From JBBTYZ01 sp038061595 (GTDB lineage Bacteria; Patescibacteriota; Minisyncoccia; UBA6257; GWB1-50-10), in the NCBI GenBank assembly GCA_038061595.1, contig JBBTYZ010000015.1, positions 1-41,613 on the forward strand: a stretch of DNA of 41,613 nucleotides, written 5' to 3'. Positions within the stretch are counted from its first letter, which is position 1, and each line of letters opens with the position of its first letter. Below, piece after piece: positions 14,779-23,929 of the stretch. The notes under the pieces were generated by a model that was not told the DNA's origin, made no database searches, and was given only the letters and a program-made list of their open reading frames with translations. The position numbers and the translations under genes are program-made.

Positions 14779-15959
14779 TAGTTTACCAATTTATTATATG
14801 CCGCTAAAAATTGATCGGCTACGGATGGGGCAGAAAACTCTTTTAGCACAGACAACCTCCCTCTTTCGCCCATCTCTCTCGATTTTTCTGGATTTTGCAG
14901 AATGTTCAAAATAGATTCGGACAGCTCGCTCTCGTTCTTCTCAATCACGATACCTGCCACACTATTTTGGACACTAGGAGCAACACCAACATGCTTAGTT
15001 ACAACGACTGGTACTCTGAAATACATAGCCTCAACAACAGACATGGCAAAATTTTCTGAATATGAAGGTAATACAAAAACACTGCTACTTTTGTATGCCG
15101 CAACGAGATCTCTCCCTAAGAGCATCCCCGTGAAAACAACGCTTGACCGAAGCCCGTGTTTATTAATTAACTCCTCTACTTTTTTCTTATATCCCTCATC
15201 ATCCCCCCCAGCAATCACCAAAAGTGCTTTTGGTTCTTTTTTTATAATCAGGGAAAGGGCCGGTATAAGCGTATCAAGTCCCTTCTTCCAACTTATACGA
15301 CTTAAAAATAAAATTATTTTTATATCTTTTCCTATATTGAATTTATCCCTGAAAACCTCCGGCCGAGTATCTTGAACTTCTTTGAAATCGTCCTCATCGA
15401 AACTGTTGGGGATAACAATTCCCTGCCGCAACGGAAGCCCTTGAGCCTTATATTCTTCTTCCTCAATTGGAGCAGTAAAATGAATAGCTGTGGCATCTCT
15501 TAAATTATTATTTTCCAACAAGGCTATGTAGAATTTTTTCTTGATGTGGCTTTTTAACGCCAGGGGTTCTTTCATCAAGCTTCCTCGCGGAGAAATAATG
15601 TAAGGTTTGTTGAATTTCTTGGCATAATAAGCCCCTAGAGCGGAAGCGGATAAAAAAACTGATGTGATGTGAACCATATCAAAATCCTTGATATTTTCTT
15701 TAAGCGCTCGATGCAAGTCTCTTGAATAAAACCAAGCCCGAGGGAAAGAGCCCTTGAAATAGAAAACCCTTACGCCATCAACATCAACCGGTGTTCCTAG
15801 GGGAACCTTAAGGCTGTTTGGACCGTCAATGTCAGTTGTGTAAACAGAAACCTCCACGCCTTTTTTAACAAGCCATTTATTCCTATAGTGATCACTCTTT
15901 ATGGGCCCACCATAACGATAAGCCGGTAGATAGGCTGGAACGATATATAAAATTTTCAT
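14778..15959 (-). CDS. Glycosyltransferase family 4
   Basis: GT-B fold enzyme of 393 residues. The N-terminus ILYIVPAYLPAYRYGGPIKS and the donor-binding half (ILFLSRISWKKGLDTLI, VFTGMLLGRDLVAAYKSS) are typical of GT4. The E-x7-E pair is present in ENFAMSVVEA. It should be cytoplasmic or peripheral to the membrane, using a nucleotide-activated sugar with retention of configuration as is usual for GT4. The acceptor and donor cannot be read. A methyltransferase follows with a one-base overlap. Confidence 0.9.
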   Translation of the reverse strand: MKILYIVPAYLPAYRYGGPIKSDHYRNKWLVKKGVEVSVYTTDIDGPNSLKVPLGTPVDVDGVRVFYFKGSFPRAWFYSRDLHRALKENIKDFDMVHITSVFLSASALGAYYAKKFNKPYIISPRGSLMKEPLALKSHIKKKFYIALLENNNLRDATAIHFTAPIEEEEYKAQGLPLRQGIVIPNSFDEDDFKEVQDTRPEVFRDKFNIGKDIKIILFLSRISWKKGLDTLIPALSLIIKKEPKALLVIAGGDDEGYKKKVEELINKHGLRSSVVFTGMLLGRDLVAAYKSSSVFVLPSYSENFAMSVVEAMYFRVPVVVTKHVGVAPSVQNSVAGIVIEKNESELSESILNILQNPEKSREMGERGRLSVLKEFSAPSVADQFLAAYNKLVN

Positions 15960-16009
15960 ATAGCTTCAGAAAAATTTTTCACGATTTTTTAAATTAAAAA
16001 AAATTAGGC

Positions 16010-16597
16010 TTAAAATTCCTTCTCGACTTCCTCACAAATGACGTGCAACACCATTGTGTGAACCTCCTGAATCCGCGGAGTGTTTCTGGAAGGCACGACG
16101 ATTGATATGTCTGCGACGCCCCTCAAGGCCCCTCCATCGTTACCAAGCAGGCAGACGGTTTTAATGCTCATTTCTTTCGCCTTCTTTACTGCCTCAATTA
16201 TATTCTTTGAATTACCACTCGTGGAAATGCCGAAGAAAACATCTCCAGAAACCCCCAGCGCTTCTACTTCTCTTGCGAAAAGAGAATTGAAATCATAGTC
16301 GTTACTCCAGGCAGTCAGAGCAGATGTATCGGTTGTGAGCGCTATCGCCGGATGCCCCTTTCTTTCTCGTTTATATTTACAGACAAATTCTGCAGCGAAA
16401 TGCTGGGCATCCGCTGCCGAACCACCATTCCCCGCAACAAGAATCTTGTTCTTGTTTTTGAAACAATCTTTCACCAAAGAAACTGATTCGTGGACACTTT
16501 TTAAAAAATTGGCGTCATGCAAAAGAGCCGTACGCAAGGCCATAGACTCATTTATGTGGTCATTTATATAAGAATAATCACTGCCCATAACCATCAT
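16010..16597 (-). CDS. gmhA: Sedoheptulose 7-phosphate isomerase (GmhA)
   Basis: Converts D-sedoheptulose 7-phosphate to D-glycero-D-manno-heptopyranose 7-phosphate, the first step of heptose-nucleotide synthesis. It is a 195-residue SIS-domain protein of normal GmhA length. Diagnostic motifs are GNGGSAADAQHFAAEF (with the zinc-binding His and Glu), ALTTDTSALTAWSNDY, FGISTSGNSKN, and RIQEVHTMVLHVICEE (with the Gln and His of the metal site). It stands apart from hddA/hddC (13-15 kb away) and gmhB (19 kb away), but with them completes the GDP-heptose route. The first codons are ATG ATG GTT ATG, so the exact start is uncertain by up to three residues. Confidence 0.93.
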   Translation of the reverse strand: MMVMGSDYSYINDHINESMALRTALLHDANFLKSVHESVSLVKDCFKNKNKILVAGNGGSAADAQHFAAEFVCKYKRERKGHPAIALTTDTSALTAWSNDYDFNSLFAREVEALGVSGDVFFGISTSGNSKNIIEAVKKAKEMSIKTVCLLGNDGGALRGVADISIVVPSRNTPRIQEVHTMVLHVICEEVEKEF

Positions 16598-16654
16598 TTA
16601 ACCAAGATGGCCGAAATTAGCAAATCTGGTCTTTATTAGTAAGAGTCGAAAAGA

Positions 16655-18124
16655 CTAAACCGGCGACTGGGATGCTCGTAAAAGCGAAAAAACTTCTTCA
16701 ATCATTTTTTCTTTTAGAAGGTGGAGCAAAAGGAAATAGATTCCGGCAGAAATTGCAATATTTATAAGAATTGGCACGCTCATCCATTGCAATAAAAACA
16801 CCACAATCCCCATCACCAGTGCGGCGAAAAGCGCCTTGAATGGCCTTGGTAGGATTCTAAAATTACTAATCTTCCTTGCAAGCCGCCACATTAAGGCGAC
16901 GTACAAAATAGTTGTGCCGGCTGTGGCAATTGCCGCTCCCATAATTCCGTATTTCGGAATGAGCAGAAAACTAAAAATCACGTTGAATAGTGAAGCAACA
17001 ATAGAATAACCCACCGATTTAACCTGTTTGTCAAAAGCGAATATAAGATTATAAAAAATAGGCATAACATAACTCGCCGGGATAGAGATTAGGATAATCG
17101 CAAACGCGTTCGCCGCGAGAATATATTCTGAACCAAATATAAACCCAACAAGAGATTGACGAAGAATAATTCCACCAACTACAAGCGGGATGGCAATCAT
17201 TAACAATATCCCAAGAGTAGTTTCTGTGGTACTTCTTATTTTCTCTTCCTTTTGCTCATGGACAAAACGTGAAAACACAGGAAGAATAGCGGTGGAGATA
17301 ACTACCGGCAATAAAGTGAGTATCCCTGCTGTTTTTTGCGCCGCCGAATAAAGACCTATCTCTTGCGCCGTTCTCCACCAACCAAGCATGACAATATCAA
17401 CATTAAATAAGAGAGTTCCTGCAAGCCCAGCTATTCCTATTGGCAAGGCTGATCTCAATATTGGTTTAATTAGATTTTTATTGAAGTTTCGGACAATTCC
17501 CTTCACGAATGAACGCAAAAATATCGAGGCGATGAATACGCATGACACCGAGGAGATTGCATAAACAACGGTAAGTGCGTATGGTGTCGGATAAAGGCGC
17601 AACACCAAGAAACCAAAAACGACTAGGGTTAGATTCGCAACAACCATCACGAGCGCTTCTAATTCCATTTTTTCTTTTCCACGAAAAAACGCCACAAACA
17701 TATCTCTAAGATCGTCAAATATGATTATGAGCGCCACAATAGGCAGAAGAACGGTTGCCGCACTTATCTTGCTAAAAAACGGAGCAACGAAGAGCACAAG
17801 TAACACGGTGATAAGAAGAAGACCAATCTCTATCCAAAAAGCGGTTGAGAAAAACGAATGTTCGTCTTCGCGCTTTTTCGCCACTTCTCTAGTAAGAATC
17901 ACGTCAATCCCGGTATTTCTGAAAAAAACAAAAAAACTCGCTAGCCCCAGAGCGTAAGAAAAAATTCCGTATGATTCAGCGCCAAGTCTTCGCGCTATAT
18001 AGAGAGTAATAAATACTTTGAGAAATCTGCTTCCTAAATTACCAATCGAGAGCCATGCAAAATTTTTTACTACCATTTGTTTAGCGCCGCGATTGCCAAA
18101 CAATAAATTTTTTAATCTGTTCAT
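16655..18124 (-). CDS. Second Wzx-type polysaccharide flippase
   Basis: Membrane protein of 489 residues and a paralogue of the flippase at 2557-4029. Both share the N-terminal pattern KNxxWLSxGN...RFxK and ARxLGxxxYGxFSY. About 14 hydrophobic segments are expected. It should move undecaprenyl-linked glycan units outward. It stands between gmhA and a GT4 gene with small gaps (57 and 46 bases). The upstream gap contains an inverted repeat, ATAGTTT (18130-18136) and AAACTAT (18143-18149), of unknown meaning. Divergence from the first copy suggests a different substrate rather than a recent duplication. Confidence 0.9.
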   Translation of the reverse strand: MNRLKNLLFGNRGAKQMVVKNFAWLSIGNLGSRFLKVFITLYIARRLGAESYGIFSYALGLASFFVFFRNTGIDVILTREVAKKREDEHSFFSTAFWIEIGLLLITVLLVLFVAPFFSKISAATVLLPIVALIIIFDDLRDMFVAFFRGKEKMELEALVMVVANLTLVVFGFLVLRLYPTPYALTVVYAISSVSCVFIASIFLRSFVKGIVRNFNKNLIKPILRSALPIGIAGLAGTLLFNVDIVMLGWWRTAQEIGLYSAAQKTAGILTLLPVVISTAILPVFSRFVHEQKEEKIRSTTETTLGILLMIAIPLVVGGIILRQSLVGFIFGSEYILAANAFAIILISIPASYVMPIFYNLIFAFDKQVKSVGYSIVASLFNVIFSFLLIPKYGIMGAAIATAGTTILYVALMWRLARKISNFRILPRPFKALFAALVMGIVVFLLQWMSVPILINIAISAGIYFLLLHLLKEKMIEEVFSLLRASQSPV

Positions 18125-18170
18125 TTAGAATAGTTTATCACGAAACTATGACATAAAAGGACGGGGGTGG

Positions 18171-19331
18171 TTATTTGCGCCCCACAAGAATGCGCTCGTA
18201 AGCCTGAACCATTTTTGCACCATAGTCGTCCCAGGTGAAACCGGTGGAAATTCTTTCTTTAGCCGATCTTCCCATTTTCTCCCCAAGCTCCTGATTCTCA
18301 TACAAATATAAGACCCTCTCCTTTAACGCTTCAACGTCACGAATAGGAATTATGAATCCGTCAGTGCCGTTCCGGACAATGTCCTCCCCGCCAGTATTAG
18401 TCGTCGCAATAACCGGCAAGCCGCAAGCCATAGCCTGTGCTTGGACCATTGCTAATCCCTCTTCAATCGAAGGCATTACAAAGACAGAACTTTGTGAATA
18501 ATATTTATAAAGTTCCTTTTGTGGAACCCGGCCGATCCACTTAAATTTGCCTTCATACTTCTTCAAGAAATAATCCATTTCCTCGCTTTTGCCACCCACC
18601 AAAAGCAGTTCGGAGTTGGTTAAATTTAATTCTGAAAAAGCTTGAAGTAGATAGTGAGTTCCTTTACGCAGAGAAACCCCTCCAACGAAAATCACTCGAA
18701 AAACCTTATCGCTCTTTGGGATTTGTCTGAAGTCCGATAAATCAACTCCATAGGGAACCTGAATGAGTTTGTTCTCTGGAATGCCTTTTGCCAAAAACGT
18801 CCTCCTCACAAAAAACGACGGGATAGAGATGTAATCCGCCTCCTCGTATTCTTTTAATTCTTTTTCTATAACCTTAGGGTGAGGCAACCGAAAGTCTTTC
18901 GGCTTGATCCCGAATTTTGAATATTCTTCTTTTAAAATGTCGTTTTGATAAACGATGTGCGAGCTACCATGCTCAACTATAGTTACAGCGCCTAATATTT
19001 TCGCTTTTTTCATTGTGCGGAGAAACATCGATGACCCGCCAATTACAATGTCTGCTTTTTTTAGAGATTTTGATGCCAACTCGTCAAAGATCTCATGAAT
19101 CAGATATTGTGGGTTATAAATATTGCGTAGGAATTTCGGCAGTTTAGACCAGCCTCTTCCTAGGATTTCTTTAATCAAGACCGAATTAATCTTATCTTTT
19201 GGAATACCATATTTGACTACTTCAAATTTCGGGTAAGAAGTGATGAGTTGCGACAAATAGTCCCGTTTCAATAACTGCCCGGCGAGATTAAACATATGAA
19301 ACCTTCCACCAACAGAAATAGTAACCTTCAT
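18171..19331 (-). CDS. Glycosyltransferase family 4
   Basis: GT-B enzyme of 386 residues. VIFVGGVSLRKGTHYLL, WIGRVPQKELYKYYSQSSVFVMPS and EEGLAMVQAQAMACGLPVI are typical GT4 donor-site motifs. In the E-x7-E motif the second Glu is Gln, a change also known in other GT4 members. The N-terminal acceptor half is divergent (FHMFNLAGQLLKRDYLSQL). It is coupled to the upstream methyltransferase by a one-base overlap (TAATG). Specificity is unknown. Confidence 0.88.
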   Translation of the reverse strand: MKVTISVGGRFHMFNLAGQLLKRDYLSQLITSYPKFEVVKYGIPKDKINSVLIKEILGRGWSKLPKFLRNIYNPQYLIHEIFDELASKSLKKADIVIGGSSMFLRTMKKAKILGAVTIVEHGSSHIVYQNDILKEEYSKFGIKPKDFRLPHPKVIEKELKEYEEADYISIPSFFVRRTFLAKGIPENKLIQVPYGVDLSDFRQIPKSDKVFRVIFVGGVSLRKGTHYLLQAFSELNLTNSELLLVGGKSEEMDYFLKKYEGKFKWIGRVPQKELYKYYSQSSVFVMPSIEEGLAMVQAQAMACGLPVIATTNTGGEDIVRNGTDGFIIPIRDVEALKERVLYLYENQELGEKMGRSAKERISTGFTWDDYGAKMVQAYERILVGRK

Positions 19332-20122
19332 TATTGTTTTTTCTTAGCGACTATTCCTACAGAAAGGTAAGGGCGCCGCAGAAGCGACGTAATTGGACCA
19401 TCAAATATCGGGAGAATTCTCATTGGGAAAGTGATTGCCCAAGCTACTTTTGGCGAAATAATACCACTAACGACTCTTATGGCCCGAACAACACATTGAG
19501 AAATAAAACCAGTAATATAGTCTTTTTTTATAACCTCTAAATTAGACTCGCTAAGAATTTCCTCCAGTTGTTCGTGATTATATCCCAACCGAACATGTCC
19601 ACCCGGCTCCCCTTTTAAAAGGTTGCCACTTGCGTCATAGGTTGAAAGCTCGAACTTATCATCACCAAGCAAATGAGTATCGTAATGCAAATACGGAGCA
19701 GTTAGAAGCAGCCTCCCTCCTGGTTTTAAAAGATTAGAGAAATCACCGACAAGTTTTCTGTCTTTTAAGATATGTTCAATGGTCTCAAAACAGATTATTT
19801 GATCAAACAATCCTAAGTCATTTGCCATTTCTCCTAATCTGCCCAAGTCCTCCGTAATGAATTTAATATTATTAAGCTTTAATATTTTCGCTCTCTCCGT
19901 AGCTTTCCGGTTGTTCTGCTCATCAAAAGAGATGCCAACCACGATATTGCCGCGCCTCGCCGCATACAAGGCAAAGGATCCGGATCCGCATCCAGCGTCT
20001 AACGTGCGTAAATTACCAGACCTAAGATTCCGGCGAAGCCAAAACCATCTATCTGTCACCGCAGAATCTCCAAAGACTATCGTCGCATAATAACCAAATA
20101 CGCGTACTAGGAAATTATTCAT
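19331..20122 (-). CDS. Class I SAM-dependent methyltransferase
   Basis: A 263-residue protein with the SAM loop TLDAGCGSGSF (40-50), the motif GLFDQIICFETIEHI and FSNLLKPGGRLLLTAPYLHY. These place it in the Methyltransf_11/25 group. The C-terminal part (about 205-260) is hydrophobic and may contact the membrane, in line with lipid-linked substrates. It follows the FkbM gene by 11 bases and overlaps the next GT4 by one base. The methylated position is unknown. Confidence 0.85.
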   Translation of the reverse strand: MNNFLVRVFGYYATIVFGDSAVTDRWFWLRRNLRSGNLRTLDAGCGSGSFALYAARRGNIVVGISFDEQNNRKATERAKILKLNNIKFITEDLGRLGEMANDLGLFDQIICFETIEHILKDRKLVGDFSNLLKPGGRLLLTAPYLHYDTHLLGDDKFELSTYDASGNLLKGEPGGHVRLGYNHEQLEEILSESNLEVIKKDYITGFISQCVVRAIRVVSGIISPKVAWAITFPMRILPIFDGPITSLLRRPYLSVGIVAKKKQ

Positions 20123-20133
20123 TGTTCATAAAT

Positions 20134-20985
20134 TTATTGTCTCAAAGCAAGCCAGTTACCATTATAAATCTTACCAGACGAAATCGCCACCTTAATTGGG
20201 ATTTTATTCTGGTGATCTTGAAAATATATCTCGTAATTCGGGAGCAGGTACAAAAAATCTTCTAATGTTTTTTCGAAATCTCCTTGGTTAAATTGTGTTA
20301 CTTCGAAGAAAACAACAGGGCTGTATTTCCTTATGGTTTCCCGTGCTCCTCGCAAAACAGTTCCTTCCGCACCCTCAACGTCTAATTTTATAAGGCTAAT
20401 TGCGCCAAGGTTATTCTTTTCACAATAACTATCAATAGTAGTTACGGGAACCTTAATCGAAATGCTACGACTATCATCCTTAAGGTGGCTCTTATCTTTT
20501 GTAATAGTGGAGTGACCTGAGTTTAATTTTAAATCAGACGGAATCCAAAGGTCCACCATTCCATTGGTTTCTCCCAAAGCTACCTGTTCAGCGACTATTG
20601 GAGAATTGTTTAGGGCGATGTTTTCTTGCAATTTCCAAAATATTTGTGGCACGGGTTCAAAGGAAATTACTCTTGCTCCCATTCCCTTGGAAAAAAACAG
20701 TGAATACAATCCAATATTGGCACCGACATCAATAATCACACCCCCCCCTCTCTTTTTTTTAGAGAGGTTTGTTTTGATAAAATTCAGATCATCTAGAAGC
20801 CAGGGAAGGCAACCGAACCAAAGAAGATCAAAATCTGTTCTAAATTTAGGATCCAAGTAAAACACAACTTCGGCAGGATAACGATTCGGATGCAATATGC
20901 GAGGCCGTTTAAAGAACCTCCACAACAAGTTAGCAACCCTGCCTTTCCCCTTAAAATTTAAATATGAAATCAATTTATAAAACAT
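20134..20985 (-). CDS. FkbM-family SAM methyltransferase
   Basis: A 283-residue FkbM-type O-methyltransferase with VIIDVGANIG (83-92), ISFEPVP (107-113) and SLIKLDVEGAEG, the family's signature. The ATG overlaps the end of a decayed hddC fragment on the same strand (see 20977-21088), so the ancestral neighbour of this gene was probably an hddC. The next gene, another methyltransferase, follows after 11 bases. The substrate is unknown. Confidence 0.87.
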   Translation of the reverse strand: MFYKLISYLNFKGKGRVANLLWRFFKRPRILHPNRYPAEVVFYLDPKFRTDFDLLWFGCLPWLLDDLNFIKTNLSKKKRGGGVIIDVGANIGLYSLFFSKGMGARVISFEPVPQIFWKLQENIALNNSPIVAEQVALGETNGMVDLWIPSDLKLNSGHSTITKDKSHLKDDSRSISIKVPVTTIDSYCEKNNLGAISLIKLDVEGAEGTVLRGARETIRKYSPVVFFEVTQFNQGDFEKTLEDFLYLLPNYEIYFQDHQNKIPIKVAISSGKIYNGNWLALRQ

Positions 20986-21088
20986 TTGGTAAGTTGCTTA
21001 TTTTTCCTAAATCTCTTTTAAAATCATCTTGTGCTTTTTATATTTTCTGGGCGTTCCAACTTTAATAAAAGTAATCTCTAAACATAAA
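20977..21088 (-). pseudogene. Decayed 3' fragment of an HddC-type nucleotidyltransferase gene
   Basis: The gap between the transketolase stop and the FkbM start still encodes the C-terminus of an HddC-like protein on the minus strand. One frame gives ITFIKVGTPRKYKK. After the loss of one A in an A-run the next frame gives AQDDFKRDLGKISNLPN. The intact hddC at 29686-30438 ends FIDIGTPESYEKARNDF and then NLEGVSNLPL, so the order and spacing match closely. The remaining ~210 N-terminal residues are gone, so this is a remnant and not just a sequencing error. It marks a past rearrangement at the edge of the five-gene sugar cassette. Confidence 0.75.
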
Positions 21089-21091
21089 GAT

Positions 21092-22027
21092 TTATGGTTT
21101 TTGTTTAAGATCTCGTTCTATGCGGGCCGCAATCTTTTTCGCCGTAAGCCCACACAATCCTATCAAATATTCCCGTGAGCCGGTAACGTGCAAAAACTTA
21201 TCTGCCGTACCCATTCTCACAACCCGATACGACAACCCGCGATCCGCGACTAATTCGGAGATAGCCGATCCTAAACCGCCTATCATGCTATGCTCTTCAA
21301 GAACATAAACGATTTTTTTGTTTTTGAATAAATTTAAAACCTTGCGGACATTAAGCGGTTTTACGGTGGGCAATGATATTAACGCTGCATCTATTTTTTT
21401 ATTTTTAAGCTCGTCTGCCAATTCTCTTGCCAAAAACAACATACTTCCGGTTGAAATAATTGTAGCCATATTGCCGCGTTTTATAAAAATCGGCTCGCCA
21501 ATTCTAAGCTTGGGCTTTTTTAAATGAATAAATTCGTCTGGTCCGCTATTTGTACGCCCAATTCTTATATAAGCTGGGCCTTTAAAAGAACAAGCGAGCT
21601 TGGTAACCTGTTCCGCCTCATAGAGATCCCCCGGACATAACACCGTCATATTTGGCAAGGATCTCATCGCCGCAACATCCTCCAATGCAAAATGGCTTAC
21701 TCCGTACTGGCTTAGCGTAAATCCAGAAGAGGTGCCAACAAGCTTAACGTTCAAATTATTAGACGCGATATCAAGCCTAACCTGCTCAAAGCACCGCAAT
21801 GTTACAAAGGCCGCTTGCGCGTAAAAAAATACTGTGTATCCGTTCATTGCGAGACCCGCCGAAATACCAGCGGCATTCGCTTCCGAAACTCCAGCATTAA
21901 TGAATCTATCCGGGAATTTGTCGCGCAACCCTTCAAAAGTTCCATAGCCCATGTCGGCCGTAACAACGATTATGCTTTTATCTTTCCACATCATCTCCAT
22001 TAAAGTTTTGACAAAAGTCCCTCTCAT
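21092..22027 (-). CDS. Transketolase, C-terminal subunit
   Basis: A 311-residue protein equal to the pyrimidine-binding and C-terminal domains of transketolase. VVTADMGYGTFEGLRDKFP and NAGVSEANAAGISAGLAM contain the Glu that activates thiamine diphosphate; FFYAQAAFVTLRCFEQVR and YIRIGRTNSGP follow. It must pair with the N-terminal subunit, whose gene ends one base upstream. Split transketolases occur both in central metabolism and in sugar-modification loci. Here the pair sits directly after an SDR gene and next to 4,6- and 3-dehydratase genes, so transfer of a two-carbon ketol unit to a keto-sugar is proposed (inference). Confidence 0.9.
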   Translation of the reverse strand: MRGTFVKTLMEMMWKDKSIIVVTADMGYGTFEGLRDKFPDRFINAGVSEANAAGISAGLAMNGYTVFFYAQAAFVTLRCFEQVRLDIASNNLNVKLVGTSSGFTLSQYGVSHFALEDVAAMRSLPNMTVLCPGDLYEAEQVTKLACSFKGPAYIRIGRTNSGPDEFIHLKKPKLRIGEPIFIKRGNMATIISTGSMLFLARELADELKNKKIDAALISLPTVKPLNVRKVLNLFKNKKIVYVLEEHSMIGGLGSAISELVADRGLSYRVVRMGTADKFLHVTGSREYLIGLCGLTAKKIAARIERDLKQKP

Positions 22028-22028
22028 G

Positions 22029-22850
22029 TTATTTAGATAGTTCTTTTAAAGCTGCTTTTAGATCCGACTCGTTTGGGTATTTATAGTGCCATTCAATCCT
22101 GTCTTCCAGAAAAGAAACCCCCTTTCCTTTTATGGTATGGGCAATTATCGCGGTTGGTTTGTTTTTTTTGAGCGGTATTCGCGCAAATGCTTTTTCTAAA
22201 GAAGTGAAATTATTCCCATCCGCCTCAATCGCCTCCCAGCCAAAAGCTAGAAATTTGTCGGGGACCGGGTCTATATTCAAAACCTCTTTTGTTCTGCCAA
22301 AAGATTGCCATTTATTGTAATCCACGATAGCTATCAAATTATCCAAATTATTATGGCCGGCAAACAGTATTGCTTCCCAGGTTGAACCCTCGTCCAATTC
22401 CCCGTCGCTTATAACCACAAAAACACGGTGCTTGCTTTTCATTTTTTTTCCCGCAAGGGCCATACCGGTACCAACCGGAAGTCCGTGTCCCATCGATCCG
22501 GTAGTCGCCTCTATTCCCGGGACTCCGCTCATGGTTGTTATGCCAACGAATTTACTGCCATTCACACAATAGGTATCCAATTTATTTTTGCTGAAAAATC
22601 CCCTGTCGGCTAAAACGGCATAAAGCGCAGAAGCGCCCCACCCCTTACTCAAAATAAATCTGTCTCGCGTTTTGTTTTTAGGATCTTTTGGGTCTATTTT
22701 TAAAATAAAATTATACAAATAAATCAAAATATCCAGCACGGAATAGGCCGAACCCAAGTGCGATGCCCTTGCCTTAAATATCATCTCTATTATCCGCTTC
22801 CTTAGCTCCTTGCCCTTCTTTTTTAAAAGATTGATCTCTTCTTTTTTCAT
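22029..22850 (-). CDS. Transketolase, N-terminal subunit
   Basis: A 273-residue protein matching the thiamine-diphosphate PP domain. It has the GHGLPVGTGMALAGKK loop (121-136), the metal/diphosphate motif SDGELDEGSTWEA (148-160) and NLDNLIAIVDYNKWQ. Catalytic histidines occur in ARASHLGSAYS and GHG. The length is normal for a split transketolase N-subunit. The start overlaps the stop of the SDR gene by one base (TAATG) and the C-subunit gene follows after one base, so the SDR and both subunits are produced together. This favours a dedicated role in sugar synthesis over the pentose phosphate pathway, though the latter cannot be excluded. Confidence 0.9.
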   Translation of the reverse strand: MKKEEINLLKKKGKELRKRIIEMIFKARASHLGSAYSVLDILIYLYNFILKIDPKDPKNKTRDRFILSKGWGASALYAVLADRGFFSKNKLDTYCVNGSKFVGITTMSGVPGIEATTGSMGHGLPVGTGMALAGKKMKSKHRVFVVISDGELDEGSTWEAILFAGHNNLDNLIAIVDYNKWQSFGRTKEVLNIDPVPDKFLAFGWEAIEADGNNFTSLEKAFARIPLKKNKPTAIIAHTIKGKGVSFLEDRIEWHYKYPNESDLKAALKELSK

Positions 22851-23785
22851 TATTTTAGAGACTGTTTCTTCACCCAGTTTATGAATTTTGTAAGTCCGTC
22901 ATCTAGAGAATTTTTTGGGGACCAGTCAAGGATTTTTTTCGCTAGAGATATGTCGGCAACCCACATCTTCGGCTCATGTTGTTTCGCCGCAAGGTTCCCA
23001 TATATAACCCGGATCTTTTTACCCAAAATTTTTTCAACCGCACTTACCGCCCCAGAGATTGAATGTTGCTTTCCGGAAGCGATATTAAAAATCCTTCCCT
23101 TAATATTATCAGCGTTATCGATTGCCCTCAAATAAACGTCTATAACATCTTCAATAAACACAAAATCTCTTACGAATGACGGTGAGGGGGCACTGAATTT
23201 TTCATCTTTAAGCCCGGCCGCAACAATATTCGGCATTAGCCGGCCGCTCCCCTCAAAATATCCGTACGGTGAAAAAAGCCTCATGGTCGCTACGGATAAT
23301 CCCGTTTTTCTGGATAACGATTCACAATACAAGGTACCGGCGGCCTTGCTTACGCCGTAGAGATTGTTCGGTTCCAATAGATCTTTTTCAGATATTGGGT
23401 GATTTTTTTCTCCATATTCGGAGCTGCTACCGGTGTTTATAAAACACTTAAAACCTGTTTCTGCGCACGCATTCAATAGATTTATCGTCCCCAAAGCATT
23501 GGTTAAAATTGTCGTTTTCACATCCATCTCTTTCCCCGAATAAGCGCCATAAGCAGCGAAATGCAAGATAATTTCCGGCCTTAAGCCGTTTACAAACTTG
23601 CTCGTCGCCTGCTCGTCTATAAGATCGACCGGATGCAAATGAACTCTATTTTTTATCGGTTCAATACGTTTAAAATTGGAATCCCCTCGGACTAGCAAAT
23701 GAATTTCGTGCCCTAATTCCAAAAATTTATACACAAAATTAGCCCCTACAAAACCCGTACCTCCGGTTATTAGTATTTTTTTCAT
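22850..23785 (-). CDS. NAD-dependent epimerase/dehydratase (extended SDR), possible keto-sugar reductase
   Basis: A 311-residue extended SDR with GGTGFVGANF, LHFAAYGAYS, the active-site region NTGSSSEYG and catalytic YGVSK. All required residues are present. By analogy with yersiniose synthesis, where an SDR (YerF) reduces the carbonyl of the added two-carbon branch, this enzyme could reduce a keto group of the branched sugar; ordinary 4-reduction or epimerisation is equally possible. It is coupled by a one-base overlap to the transketolase N-subunit. The 144-base gap upstream (23786-23929) has a TATAAA (23805-23800) that could be a -10 box but no clear -35, and nothing else I recognise. Confidence 0.85.
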   Translation of the reverse strand: MKKILITGGTGFVGANFVYKFLELGHEIHLLVRGDSNFKRIEPIKNRVHLHPVDLIDEQATSKFVNGLRPEIILHFAAYGAYSGKEMDVKTTILTNALGTINLLNACAETGFKCFINTGSSSEYGEKNHPISEKDLLEPNNLYGVSKAAGTLYCESLSRKTGLSVATMRLFSPYGYFEGSGRLMPNIVAAGLKDEKFSAPSPSFVRDFVFIEDVIDVYLRAIDNADNIKGRIFNIASGKQHSISGAVSAVEKILGKKIRVIYGNLAAKQHEPKMWVADISLAKKILDWSPKNSLDDGLTKFINWVKKQSLK

Positions 23786-23929
23786 TGCTTTTTGCTCATT
23801 TTATAGCCTATTTTGCAATCATTCCTACCCAACGATTTTAACACAAAAAACACTAAATTCTAGGGTCCCACCCGAATAATCACTATGACGACCCCCGCCC
23901 AAAACATACGATGCTTGGAGCAAAAGTTC

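Noticed and set aside
15960..16009. T- and A-rich gap after gmhA as a terminator
   Set aside because: There are T-runs but no GC-containing stem before them.
18130..18149. Inverted repeat ATAGTTT/AAACTAT upstream of the second flippase as a terminator
   Set aside because: The stem is short and AT-rich and no T-run follows in either direction; it might be an operator but nothing supports this.
23786..23929. Gap upstream of the SDR gene as a gene remnant
   Set aside because: All frames of this gap are short, and I could not match any to a family, unlike the hddC remnant at 20977-21088.
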